Both the position numbers and the translations under genes were made by a program. The notes beneath the pieces were generated by a model that saw only the letters and a list, made by a program, of their open reading frames with translations, had not been told where the DNA came from and did not search any database. Below, piece after piece: positions 1 through 6,869 of a stretch of 38,311 nt of DNA (the stretch's first letter is position 1; each line of letters opens with the position of its first letter). The stretch covers positions 1 through 38,311 of IMG/VR virus record IMGVR_UViG_3300021961_000248; one strand, written 5' to 3'. Source of the stretch: a virus.

Positions 1-2
1 TC

Positions 3-44
3 GAAAACGCTGGACCTGGCGACAACTCTACAAGATACGACTAG
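3..44 (+). CDS. C-terminal end of a gene cut by the left edge
   Basis: Frame 3 from the window edge reads 13 codons (ENAGPGDNSTRYD) and ends at a TAG at 42-44. The next ATG follows after two bases, the tight spacing seen between other genes here. The composition (Gly, Asn, Asp, Pro) looks like a normal protein tail, but 13 residues cannot identify a function. A competing reading is that frame 2, which is open to the edge, carries the following gene further upstream. If so, this fragment is not coding. Confidence 0.4.
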   Translation, partial: ENAGPGDNSTRYD

Positions 45-46
45 AA

Positions 47-280
47 ATGAACAAGGTTTTAAATCCTAAAAATATTACAGTGCTGGAGGATCATCCTGAC
101 TATCGCGAAACTGTGGTAGGAGTCACAGTAACCAACGGTCGCTATGCTCTGCTGTTTGCTCAAAGGAGAGACAAACTCAATCGTTTCGCACAGATACTCA
201 AGAAAACCTCAGACTATTATAAAAACTGGTCTACCAAGAGCTACGATGATGTGGTTACTTGGAGGGAAGATCATCAATGA
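47..280 (+). CDS. small hypothetical protein (77 aa)
   Basis: I do not recognise this protein. It is 77 residues, soluble-looking, with no membrane segment or signal peptide, and has mixed charge with a basic and aromatic middle (QRRDKLNRF, then KTSDYYKNW). The ATG lies two bases after the preceding stop, but no Shine-Dalgarno sequence is visible. The frame is also open back to the left edge, so the protein may be longer and the chosen start may be internal. Its 3' end overlaps the convergent gene on the minus strand by 26 bases, and no terminator separates them. Such overlaps are common in compact phage genomes, but here they lower confidence that both frames are real. Confidence 0.5.
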   Translation: MNKVLNPKNITVLEDHPDYRETVVGVTVTNGRYALLFAQRRDKLNRFAQILKKTSDYYKNWSTKSYDDVVTWREDHQ

Positions 281-1223
281 GTTTCGTTTCGGAATCTCTC
301 TTGCACAATCTTTTGTAGGCTTTTTTTATACGACTCCACTCAGATCCGGTCCACCATTCAAACCCTCGAAAGGATGACTTGTATTCTGATCCCTGCTCGT
401 AGCCCGCACCCAGATACACATACGATGCTCCTTGATTTATGGCCCATTGAATCTCAAGATCTGCACTGATAGCAGATATTGGCACGATGCTGGCGTGCAA
501 CACTGTCTCTATGCCAGCCACTCCGTGAGTGTCCCAGTCCTCGCCTGGAAACATATATTGATTATCGTAGGGACTCTCCCAGTAGTATCTTCTAATTTTA
601 GTGAATCCCACAATTTCTTTCTGACATTCAAACAGCAGGAAACTGGTTCTGTTGCTCAACCAGAGAAACGGATCATAGAGATCAACAAATCCTTTGCGAG
701 CGATGTATTGATCGTAGATGCTCTTCAGCGGTAACAGAGCAAGATCTTCGGTGCGTTGCGGAAATATTTCTTTTATGGTAATATTGTTGCCGTCGTACTG
801 ATGTTTGGGAAATCTAGGAGTGTACCTGTCCGAATCAATCCTCACCGAACGTGATTGGTACCAGCATTCACGACCCTTGTGTGGACGATCCAACAACAGC
901 CATCCGCCATCCAGCATATCTCCATCTTCATACTCGTCTGCATATGCCCACACTGGTGTGTACACTATGTCTTGCTGTTCTTGTCGCCCGAATGTGTGAT
1001 TGAATAACAGTTCCACTGTGTTATTTAAGGAGATGTGTTGCACACATCTAAAACTCGCTCTCGCTCGTTTTGTTTTACATCTAATCGTTTGCGTACACTG
1101 TGGTAGATGAGCAGTCATAATTCGGCTGTTGCCAGCCGAACCAAACTGAAACTCTGTGGTGAGTTCGCAGTCACCGTATATCGCTACTTTCGTCGGGCGG
1201 TTGTGCTGTACCCGTTCGCTCAT
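255..1223 (-). CDS. Ate/Bpt-like aminoacyl-tRNA-protein transferase (GNAT-type fold)
   Basis: This 322-residue protein resembles arginyl/leucyl-tRNA-protein transferases, which add an amino acid to the N-terminus of proteins to mark them for N-degron proteolysis. The C-terminal part gives the best signal: residues 257-271 read EIQWAINQGASYVYL, followed by G-x2-Y-x5-YK-x2-FRGFEW (272-290), close to the pattern 'Q-A-x-G-x-Y-x-YLG ... YK-x2-F-R-P' of that family. A second trace is GGWLL followed by C120 and SVRI (106-129), where the family has a 'GW ... C-x2-C ... RI' stretch. The paired cysteines are mostly missing, so the N-terminal metal or cofactor site may be lost. The ATG at 1221-1223 has no strong ribosome binding site. 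It is divergent from the gene at 1493. It could instead be another GNAT-fold transferase; the family resemblance is by eye only. Confidence 0.55.
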   Translation of the reverse strand: MSERVQHNRPTKVAIYGDCELTTEFQFGSAGNSRIMTAHLPQCTQTIRCKTKRARASFRCVQHISLNNTVELLFNHTFGRQEQQDIVYTPVWAYADEYEDGDMLDGGWLLLDRPHKGRECWYQSRSVRIDSDRYTPRFPKHQYDGNNITIKEIFPQRTEDLALLPLKSIYDQYIARKGFVDLYDPFLWLSNRTSFLLFECQKEIVGFTKIRRYYWESPYDNQYMFPGEDWDTHGVAGIETVLHASIVPISAISADLEIQWAINQGASYVYLGAGYEQGSEYKSSFRGFEWWTGSEWSRIKKAYKRLCKRDSETKLIDDLPSK

Positions 1224-1492
1224 TCATTACAACGCGAGCTCTATGGATCCTTATACGATAGTCTCAATAGAACCTGGGGGTGCTGTTTCTCAGAGCCCCA
1301 TCATTTTTGCCTCTTGCATCTTCAGATTCACCTTCCCTTGCGGGTGCATTTCTGAGCTCACTGCGTGGACGCTATGTATTTGCCTATGAAAAATTGCTGT
1401 GTTTGCCTGGTGGATGGATACGGTTGCCCATCACACATATATAACATCGTAGAATTTGTCCGCCAAGATTCTTGAGTTTAAATACCAACACA
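1224..1492. other. divergent intergenic region, no convincing gene
   Basis: This 269-bp gap separates the divergent genes at 255-1223 (minus) and 1493-1915 (plus), so promoters for both are expected here. I see no late-promoter box and no convincing sigma70 pair. Short open stretches exist on both strands. The longest on the minus strand is about 45 codons and contains a 19-codon ATG frame, but none has a ribosome binding site. The region looks more GC-rich than the gene that follows. A weak stem could form between the G-run near 1275 and the CCCC near 1297. No tRNA or recognisable structured RNA was seen. Confidence 0.5.
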
Positions 1493-1915
1493 ATGTGGAT
1501 CTACAAAAATAAACCCGTTACAGAATTACCAGAGGACTGTGTGGGCTTCGTGTACCTCATTACCAACACAGACACAGGTAGAATGTATGTGGGCAAGAAA
1601 CTGGCCAAATTCAAAACTACGCGATATAAAATGCACACGCAGAAAAACGGAAAAAAAGTGCGTAAACGCATCCGCGGCGCTGTTGCTTCTGACTGGCGCG
1701 ACTACTATGGTAGCAGTGACGCACTGAATGAAGACATATTAGTGATAGGTAAAGACAAATTTAAACGAGAAATTTTATATTACTGTCAAAGTAAAGCAGA
1801 ATGCAATTATATAGAAGCTCGCGAACAATTTGATAGACGAGTTTTAGAAAAAAGCATATACTACAATGGACATATTAGAGTAAGAGTGCATGGTAAAACT
1901 TTGGTCAAAGAATAA
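1493..1915 (+). CDS. GIY-YIG-like nuclease
   Basis: This 140-residue protein carries a GIY-YIG-type signature: GFVYLI (18-23) followed by MYVGKK (31-36). Downstream are a W-x-DYYGSS segment, a KFKREIL segment and a glutamate-containing YIEAREQF helix, the order expected of the GIY-YIG core (two strands, an Arg-bearing helix, a catalytic Glu). Related small nucleases occur in many T4-like marine phages, where their role is unclear; homing-type or repair-type cutting is possible. An upstream in-frame TTG at 1472 would add seven residues. I prefer the ATG at 1493 because, as far as I recall, related phage proteins begin with MW followed by a tyrosine, as this one does. Neither start has a clear ribosome binding site. 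The gene overlaps the next one by 26 bases. Confidence 0.7.
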   Translation: MWIYKNKPVTELPEDCVGFVYLITNTDTGRMYVGKKLAKFKTTRYKMHTQKNGKKVRKRIRGAVASDWRDYYGSSDALNEDILVIGKDKFKREILYYCQSKAECNYIEAREQFDRRVLEKSIYYNGHIRVRVHGKTLVKE

Positions 1916-2138
1916 ACAATTAGCAAAAAGACTGTTGGCAAAAATTCCAATATTCAATCGATTAGACACGTTTGAATTACAAGTACGCTGTGAAAGCTGG
2001 TTAAAAGATTTCCCACATATTAAAGAGATATACGATGCTAATGGATTGATTATTTCTTTTACAGATGACGATCTTGTTCTTGAAGCTCGTATGTCAGACA
2101 GACAATACACTATGTGGTGTTTAAAATATCCTGATTGA
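1890..2138 (+). CDS. small hypothetical protein (82 aa)
   Basis: I do not recognise this protein. It is 82 residues with a basic N-terminus (MVKLWSKNKQLAKRLLAK) and an acidic centre (FTDDDLVLEARMSD), ending in an aromatic stretch (YTMWCLKY). It has no membrane segment. It begins inside the end of the GIY-YIG-like gene in another frame, so the pair is probably translated from one message. It ends ten bases before a strong hairpin terminator, which supports its being the last gene of that short transcript. No Shine-Dalgarno sequence is visible before the ATG, so translation may depend on the upstream gene. Confidence 0.65.
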   Translation: MVKLWSKNKQLAKRLLAKIPIFNRLDTFELQVRCESWLKDFPHIKEIYDANGLIISFTDDDLVLEARMSDRQYTMWCLKYPD

Positions 2139-2147
2139 TCAGCAATA

Positions 2148-2179
2148 AAAAAGCCCGTGTATTTCTACACAGGCTTTTT
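2148..2179. terminator. bidirectional rho-independent terminator
   Basis: A hairpin is formed by AAAAAGCC (2148-2155) pairing with GGCTTTTT (2172-2179) and GTGTA (2157-2161) pairing with TACAC (2166-2170). There is one C-A mismatch and a TTTC loop. The A-run on one side and the T-run on the other make it usable from both directions. It sits between the plus-strand gene ending at 2138 and the minus-strand gene ending at 2207, where a shared terminator is expected. Confidence 0.9.
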
Positions 2180-2206
2180 CATTTTGAATTCAAAATTTAA
2201 GAAATA

Positions 2207-2395
2207 TTAAGCGGCCTTCTCGGCGTTTTTCGATTCTTGAATTTCTTTTCTTCTTGCTTTGATTAATTTTGCCAATTCTGCTAGGGCTTTTCTTGCTCTT
2301 GTCGCAGAAGCCTTCACACCTTTGTCAGTGAACTTTGCGTTCTCTTCTGAGTAGGTTTGAATAGTTGACATAATTGAGTCGTGTGTTTGTGACAT
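2207..2395 (-). CDS. histone H1 (Hc1)-like small basic protein
   Basis: This 62-residue protein is rich in Lys, Arg and Ala. The segment KGVKASATRARKALAELAKL followed by IKARRKEIQESK resembles the N-terminal part of Chlamydia-type Hc1 histone-like proteins (K-G-x-K-A-x-A-x-R-x-R pattern, then a helix with basic residues). Such proteins bind and compact DNA; in a phage this could be the viral genome or the host nucleoid. The start is fixed by a strong ribosome binding site, AAAGGAG, seven bases before the ATG at 2395. This favours it over the in-frame Met at residue 9. It is divergent from the oxygenase gene at 2436 and ends at the terminator at 2148-2179. DNA binding is inferred from composition and family resemblance. 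Confidence 0.7.
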   Translation of the reverse strand: MSQTHDSIMSTIQTYSEENAKFTDKGVKASATRARKALAELAKLIKARRKEIQESKNAEKAA

Positions 2396-2435
2396 TTTGT
2401 GTCTCCTTTGTTATCGTACGATAATTAATTAACGT
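2396..2435. promoter_or_regulatory. divergent control region with perfect palindrome (operator candidate)
   Basis: This 40-bp spacer between two divergent genes contains a perfect 14-bp palindrome, TTATCGTACGATAA (2411-2424), immediately followed by the 8-bp palindrome TTAATTAA (2425-2432). The minus-strand ribosome binding site lies at 2403-2409. A dyad of this size in a short divergent spacer is a typical operator layout, but no regulator is known and the flanking promoter elements are weak (TTGAAC on the minus strand is a possible -35). Confidence 0.5.
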
Positions 2436-3002
2436 ATGTTCAATGATAGCATTAGATTTGTGGCACAGTCAATAGAAAAATCACCATTAATTAAAAAAAA
2501 TAAAATATTTTACCAAAAATTTACAGAGATGTTTGATGATAATTTGGTAAATCGTATCAACAATGCTGTTGATTCTCTCAAAACAGAACAATTACAGAAT
2601 CAACACACCGTGCCTAGGAAAAAATCAATCGATTTAGAGAAACTTGTAAAAGAGCTAAAAATTATTTTCAGTCACAGTTCTATTAGAGCAGTTCTAGAGG
2701 AAAAGTATAATCAAAATTTCAAATTGAACTCTTGCGATTTTTGGTATGATACTAAAGGATATTTTTTACCACCGCATATAGATAACGACTCCATTAAGTT
2801 ATCATTACAAATATATTTAGGTAAGGATATACAACCAGGTACAGTATTGTTTGATGATTTAAATTCTGAAAATTATTTTGATATTTTTCCATTTAGATTT
2901 AACAGTGGTTACTCTATGTTACACGATAGTAATAGTTTCCATGGATTAGAGTATCCTGTGAAAGAAGGTGTTAGAAAAAGTTTATATGTACGGTTCGGTT
3001 AA
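2436..3002 (+). CDS. 2OG-Fe(II) oxygenase (prolyl 4-hydroxylase-like)
   Basis: This 188-residue protein has the iron and 2-oxoglutarate binding residues of the dioxygenase superfamily: H114-x-D116 in PPHIDND, a distal H169 in SFHGLEY, and R180 in GVRKSLYVRF, ten residues or so after the distal His, as expected for the 2OG carboxylate. Family members hydroxylate protein side chains, nucleic acids or small molecules using O2 and 2-oxoglutarate; the substrate here is unknown. The N-terminal 100 residues are basic and helical with no recognised domain. The gene is very AT-rich compared with gp46. No Shine-Dalgarno sequence is visible. Its stop codon overlaps the stop codon of the convergent gp46 gene. 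Confidence 0.85.
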   Translation: MFNDSIRFVAQSIEKSPLIKKNKIFYQKFTEMFDDNLVNRINNAVDSLKTEQLQNQHTVPRKKSIDLEKLVKELKIIFSHSSIRAVLEEKYNQNFKLNSCDFWYDTKGYFLPPHIDNDSIKLSLQIYLGKDIQPGTVLFDDLNSENYFDIFPFRFNSGYSMLHDSNSFHGLEYPVKEGVRKSLYVRFG

Positions 3003-4774
3003 ATGACAATTTCCACGTCATTGGCATAATTGGTAAAACCATTTTCTTTTACCACTTTCAGCACAGAATTAACTCTGCTGACCAACTCGTCCTTGTGAGA
3101 AATAAGGAATATATTCTTTTGTTGTGTTCTTGACATTTCTTTTAATACTGCCATAGATGATTCCACACCAGATGCGTCCATACCAGCATCTATCAGCTCA
3201 TCAATGAACAGTAGATTGATCTGTTGGTACAAGCCTTCCCATACATCTCGGAATGCCCAGCTCAAACTCAATATCAAACGATTTCTTTCACCTCGACTTA
3301 GATTGTCAAAATCTAATTCTCTGCCCAGCTCTTCAATCTGCACAGTGAGGTCTGGTTGGAACACCACTGTATGTGGCAGTTTCACCTGATTCAAATACCA
3401 AGCCAGTCTTTGATTCAAATATGTCAAGTTCTGTTCTATGATACGAGTTCGTATAAACGAATCTTTGGCTGTTAACAGTTTGTATAGAAACTCTTGATGC
3501 CTGTGTAGATCTTCCAACTCATTAAGTTTAGTATAATCTACTTTTTGCAGTGCTGATTTTGTAAGTTCTTCAATCTGTTCTTGATATGGGTTCTCTTTCT
3601 TTTCTGTTTGTTCTTGTTGTCGTTTTAGATCCTTCAGAGAACCTTTGTGATTGTACGCTTCGTCTATGGTGTCATAGAATGTGTCAGGTAGTTGTCCAAT
3701 GTCTCCAATTTTCTCAATGTTTTCGTTTATTATTTTTAACTCAGTGTTGAGTTTTGATTCGTCTTCGTTTAATTCTTTTAGGTCTTGGTTTAGTTTATCC
3801 AACAACTGTTGATGCTTGTCATCGTGTAGTGCCTGTTCGCAGGTAGGACATTTGGCATCCTCAGCATATTCAATATCTTTTTTCTTTAATTCTAACTGTC
3901 TTGTTGTTTTGGTAAGACTGTCTTCGTGATAGGCCTTTTCTTTTTCCAGTCCTCTCAGTGTTTTTAGATCATCCTGTTGTTTTTGAATTCGTTTATGCAG
4001 TTCCAGTTCTTCTTTGATGTCTACTTTCTCTAACTCAGCAATGGCTTCTTGGAACTTCTCAATGTCTTGTCGCTGTTGTGTTTTCCACGCAGAGTTTCTC
4101 AATTTTAAATTATTAATAGATTCTTCAATTTTTTCATTGGATTGTATCATAGAATCCAATCGATACTTCTCTTCGATACATTCTGTTTTGGTACCTTTCA
4201 TCTGTTCTTTCAGCATATCTGCTTTTTGAGACAGTATGGTAATACCCAACAACTGCTCTATAATTTCTCTCTGCTCCGACTGTTTGGTAGACAAGAACGG
4301 TTGCGAATATGTGTTCAATGCAATGATATTTTTGAACATAGAATGACTCATACCCAACAGTTTTTCTATTTCGTGTTGAGTTTCTCTGTTTTCTCCCTGT
4401 GCTTCATTGGAGTCAGAGTCCTGCTCAATGTCATCTCGATAGAATCTTAGAACCTGTGGTTTTCTGCCTCGTTCAATCTTGTAACGTATGCCGTTCTTTT
4501 CAAATTCAATTGCTACTAACATATCCTTGTTGTTGGTCTTGTTAACTAGGTTGTCTTTACGTATGTTGGTGAGTGCCTCACCATAGAAAGCATAACTGAT
4601 AGCATTGATAATAGTGGTCTTACCTGTACCGTTTCTAGCACCAGCATCATCGCCGCCTAGATCCATATTTTCTCCTATAACCAACACAAGGTTTTTACCC
4701 TCAAAATTGATGCTCTGTGCTTGATTACCCACAGATAGGAAGTTTTTTGCAGTTAAAGTCTTAATTGTTAACAT
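2999..4774 (-). CDS. gp46: recombination endonuclease large subunit gp46 (Rad50/SbcC-like ATPase)
   Basis: This 591-residue SMC-type ATPase pairs with gp47 to resect DNA ends for recombination-dependent replication in T4-like phages. The P-loop is ARNGTGKTT (46-54), preceded by an insertion rich in Gly and Asp (DLGGDDAG). A long charged coiled coil fills roughly residues 190-430 and carries the zinc-hook CPTCEQ near residue 309. The ABC signature LSRGERNRLILSL begins near 492 and the Walker B LLFIDE near 525. The length is close to T4 gp46 (about 560). The canonical first Gly of the P-loop is Ala here. The gene overlaps gp47 by 14 bases, giving translational coupling, and shares a TTAA with the stop of the convergent oxygenase gene. 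Confidence 0.96.
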   Translation of the reverse strand: MLTIKTLTAKNFLSVGNQAQSINFEGKNLVLVIGENMDLGGDDAGARNGTGKTTIINAISYAFYGEALTNIRKDNLVNKTNNKDMLVAIEFEKNGIRYKIERGRKPQVLRFYRDDIEQDSDSNEAQGENRETQHEIEKLLGMSHSMFKNIIALNTYSQPFLSTKQSEQREIIEQLLGITILSQKADMLKEQMKGTKTECIEEKYRLDSMIQSNEKIEESINNLKLRNSAWKTQQRQDIEKFQEAIAELEKVDIKEELELHKRIQKQQDDLKTLRGLEKEKAYHEDSLTKTTRQLELKKKDIEYAEDAKCPTCEQALHDDKHQQLLDKLNQDLKELNEDESKLNTELKIINENIEKIGDIGQLPDTFYDTIDEAYNHKGSLKDLKRQQEQTEKKENPYQEQIEELTKSALQKVDYTKLNELEDLHRHQEFLYKLLTAKDSFIRTRIIEQNLTYLNQRLAWYLNQVKLPHTVVFQPDLTVQIEELGRELDFDNLSRGERNRLILSLSWAFRDVWEGLYQQINLLFIDELIDAGMDASGVESSMAVLKEMSRTQQKNIFLISHKDELVSRVNSVLKVVKENGFTNYANDVEIVI

Positions 4775-5780
4775 CTAAATTATTATAAATCGCCATTAGT
4801 ATTTGTTTGTCGTAGGTCTTAGAATCCACACCTTCCAACTGTTTGATCACAATCTGATCCACAGAATCAAATTTCTCTACAGACACAGGTCTAGCTTCTG
4901 CCTGATCCAGCTGTTCTGGTATGAGTTGAAACTCTCTGAGTTTGTATTTGTCCATGAAAGTTTCACGAATGAAGTTGGCTTCTTCATAGGATATCTTGAT
5001 ATCCAATCCCACACGCACATACATTCTTTCTTTCAATAATCTGTCAGCATCATCCAACAGTTGCGAAATTTTATAGTGTCGATACATCGGCATCGCAGGA
5101 TAATCAATATACTGCGGTTTGCCACCGTGTTCCAATATCATCATACCACGAGCATCGTCGCCAGCATCTGCGTAGTTGTGTGGAAACGCATTACCAATAT
5201 AGTGTATGTTGCCTCGCTGTTGTCTTTTGTGGAAGTGTCCAGTGAACACATATTCTTGATTGACGAAATGATCTGCTTTGATACCGCCCACATCAGGCAT
5301 TTCTACCATTGCGTTCATCATGAAGTAGGGCAACTCAAAGTGTCCAAAAATGTATTTCTGTTTAAGATCTGGTATTTTAAGATGTTCGTCTGGTTCCAAC
5401 CATGGAATCAGCGCCACGTCATCATCTAACTGCCATTCGTTCACAATATGCACGTTGGGAATGTATCTTACAAACTCCATAGAATTAATTTCTCTTTTTT
5501 CTCTGTAGAACAGATCGTGATTGCCCATCAGCACATACACATTATTAAATGCCTGCCCTAATCGCTCCATATTGGAAACGGTGTAGTTCATTGTGGAAAC
5601 ATTGGTGGCTGATCTGTGGTGATGCCAGTCTCCCAGGAATATACAGGTTTCACAGCCCTGTGCTTTGGCCTGCTGTATGAACCAATACACAAATGCTTCA
5701 GCATCATCGTTGTGTACTCTGGAATTACCCTTTAATCCAAAGTGAATATCTGTAAAACACGCCGCCTTTTTAAAAAGCAT
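4761..5780 (-). CDS. gp47: recombination endonuclease subunit gp47 (Mre11/SbcD-like)
   Basis: This 339-residue metallophosphoesterase is the nuclease partner of gp46. All the metal-binding motifs of the family are present in order: D11-x-H13 (FTDIHFG), GD-x-H (FLGDWHHH, D51), GNHD (86-89), an isolated GHFE, and GHFH near residue 185. The two Mn ions these motifs bind carry out exonuclease and endonuclease cleavage in the Mre11 family. The length matches T4 gp47 (339). The gene follows gp55 by three bases, and an SD-like GAGGT lies within the end of gp55. It overlaps gp46 downstream, so gp55-gp47-gp46 are likely one early or middle transcript. Confidence 0.95.
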   Translation of the reverse strand: MLFKKAACFTDIHFGLKGNSRVHNDDAEAFVYWFIQQAKAQGCETCIFLGDWHHHRSATNVSTMNYTVSNMERLGQAFNNVYVLMGNHDLFYREKREINSMEFVRYIPNVHIVNEWQLDDDVALIPWLEPDEHLKIPDLKQKYIFGHFELPYFMMNAMVEMPDVGGIKADHFVNQEYVFTGHFHKRQQRGNIHYIGNAFPHNYADAGDDARGMMILEHGGKPQYIDYPAMPMYRHYKISQLLDDADRLLKERMYVRVGLDIKISYEEANFIRETFMDKYKLREFQLIPEQLDQAEARPVSVEKFDSVDQIVIKQLEGVDSKTYDKQILMAIYNNLDVNN

Positions 5781-5783
5781 AAT

Positions 5784-6752
5784 TTATTTTACCTCTTCGA
5801 AGTCCTCTGCTGAAATTTCTCCAGTCTTCTTTAGTTTACGATTTAATTCTTTGATTGCTTTTTTACTATACACTTTTACAGGAGCAGATTCAATCTTTTT
5901 AGCAATCGCTTTATTGTGTTTGGCCAACACTTTTAAACGATCATCTTCTTGTTTCTGCTGTTCCATATCGTTTTTATTTTGTCGAGTATAGGACGGCATC
6001 ATGCCTTCCATCTCCATTATGTCGTCTCGAATATTTTGATTTTTCTTTTCAATGTTTAAGATACGAGTGAACGAGTTTGTAATGGCCGCCGTGTAATATG
6101 CAAACGGATTATCAGATTTAGATTCATCAAATTGTAGTCCAATCTGTGACAATTGCATTAGTGCTTGTGCCTGCATTTCGTCGTTGTAGGTGTAACCTCT
6201 CCAGTTAGCTCTTGTGCCATAACGTTCACACAATTTCATGTACATCAGTGCGAGTTTGTTAGTCATCTTACCGTGTTCCTGATTAAATTTTCCATTTGCC
6301 ATACCACCCTGCCAGTGTGATTTGCCCACACATTTGGGTTGCCCTTTATTGTCCAATCGAAAATGTTGGAATGGAGGAAAATTAATTTTTGTGTGATGAT
6401 CTGCTCTGGATTTGGGATTTCTTTTTCTTTCGCTATCTAATGGTATGTGATCAAAAGTCATCACTCGAAACACAAGATCTGTTTTTTCAATTTTTCTTGG
6501 TGACACTTCAAAATCTGACATTTTTAATCTTTTGTTTCCGGTTTCTTTAGCCGCTTCCCAGGCCTGCTGAGTCATTCTTTTGGCACGAGCCTTTCGAGCA
6601 GTAGTAATTGCTGTACTATTAATTTTTTTAATATCAGTAACAATAACATCGTACTGATCATCACCTTCAGACACATATGAGCAGTATGAGTTTTTGCTCT
6701 TGTGTATTTCAGCCAACAAATCTTTGTTGTTTAGATAGTTTACTCGTTTCAT
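5784..6752 (-). CDS. gp55: late-transcription sigma factor gp55
   Basis: This 322-residue protein matches T4 gp55 in its core: NWRGYTYNDEMQAQALMQ, then a segment ending in KSDNPFAYYTAAI and TNSFTRILNIEKKNQ, the region 2-like helix set that T4 gp55 uses to recognise TATAAATA with host core polymerase. It is much longer than T4 gp55 (185), with an N-terminal extension that is basic and contains an HHTKINFPPFQHF stretch, and a lysine-rich C-terminal tail. The start is supported by AGGAG five bases upstream of the ATG. It is transcribed away from the baseplate operon that begins 117 bases away and carries a consensus late box, so the regulator sits beside one of its presumed targets. Confidence 0.87.
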   Translation of the reverse strand: MKRVNYLNNKDLLAEIHKSKNSYCSYVSEGDDQYDVIVTDIKKINSTAITTARKARAKRMTQQAWEAAKETGNKRLKMSDFEVSPRKIEKTDLVFRVMTFDHIPLDSERKRNPKSRADHHTKINFPPFQHFRLDNKGQPKCVGKSHWQGGMANGKFNQEHGKMTNKLALMYMKLCERYGTRANWRGYTYNDEMQAQALMQLSQIGLQFDESKSDNPFAYYTAAITNSFTRILNIEKKNQNIRDDIMEMEGMMPSYTRQNKNDMEQQKQEDDRLKVLAKHNKAIAKKIESAPVKVYSKKAIKELNRKLKKTGEISAEDFEEVK

Positions 6753-6816
6753 AGTTCTCCTGTTAAACTCGTTTAAACTGTTCGTATGGGTAATAAAGTG
6801 CGCCTATTTTGATGCC

Positions 6817-6824
6817 TATAAATA
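6817..6824 (+). promoter_or_regulatory. T4-type late promoter for the baseplate operon
   Basis: TATAAATA is an exact match to the T4 late promoter element recognised by gp55. It lies 45 bases before the gp48 ATG. Transcription would be expected to start near 6830, leaving a leader of about 40 bases with AAAGGAAAG as ribosome binding site. It overlaps the perfect 16-bp palindrome TATACTTTAAAGTATA (6823-6838) by two bases. Confidence 0.9.
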
Positions 6825-6832
6825 TACTTTAA

Positions 6833-6861
6833 AGTATAAGATATTTGCGAAAGGAAAGCAA
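6833..6861 (-). promoter_or_regulatory. sigma70-like promoter candidate for gp55
   Basis: On the minus strand TTGCTT (6856-6861) and TATACT (6833-6838) are separated by exactly 17 bases, facing gp55. The -10 is 5 of 6 to consensus and the -35 is 3 of 6. The -10 lies in the right arm of the TATACTTTAAAGTATA palindrome, nine bases from the late promoter box on the opposite strand. This fits early transcription of gp55 by unmodified host polymerase, but it is inferred from sequence match only. Confidence 0.5.
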
Positions 6862-6869
6862 CCATTAAA

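Noticed and set aside
1224-1492. tRNA or small RNA in the 269-bp gap
   Set aside because: No cloverleaf, no TTCGA-type T-loop with matching stems, and no strong hairpin followed by a T-run were found.
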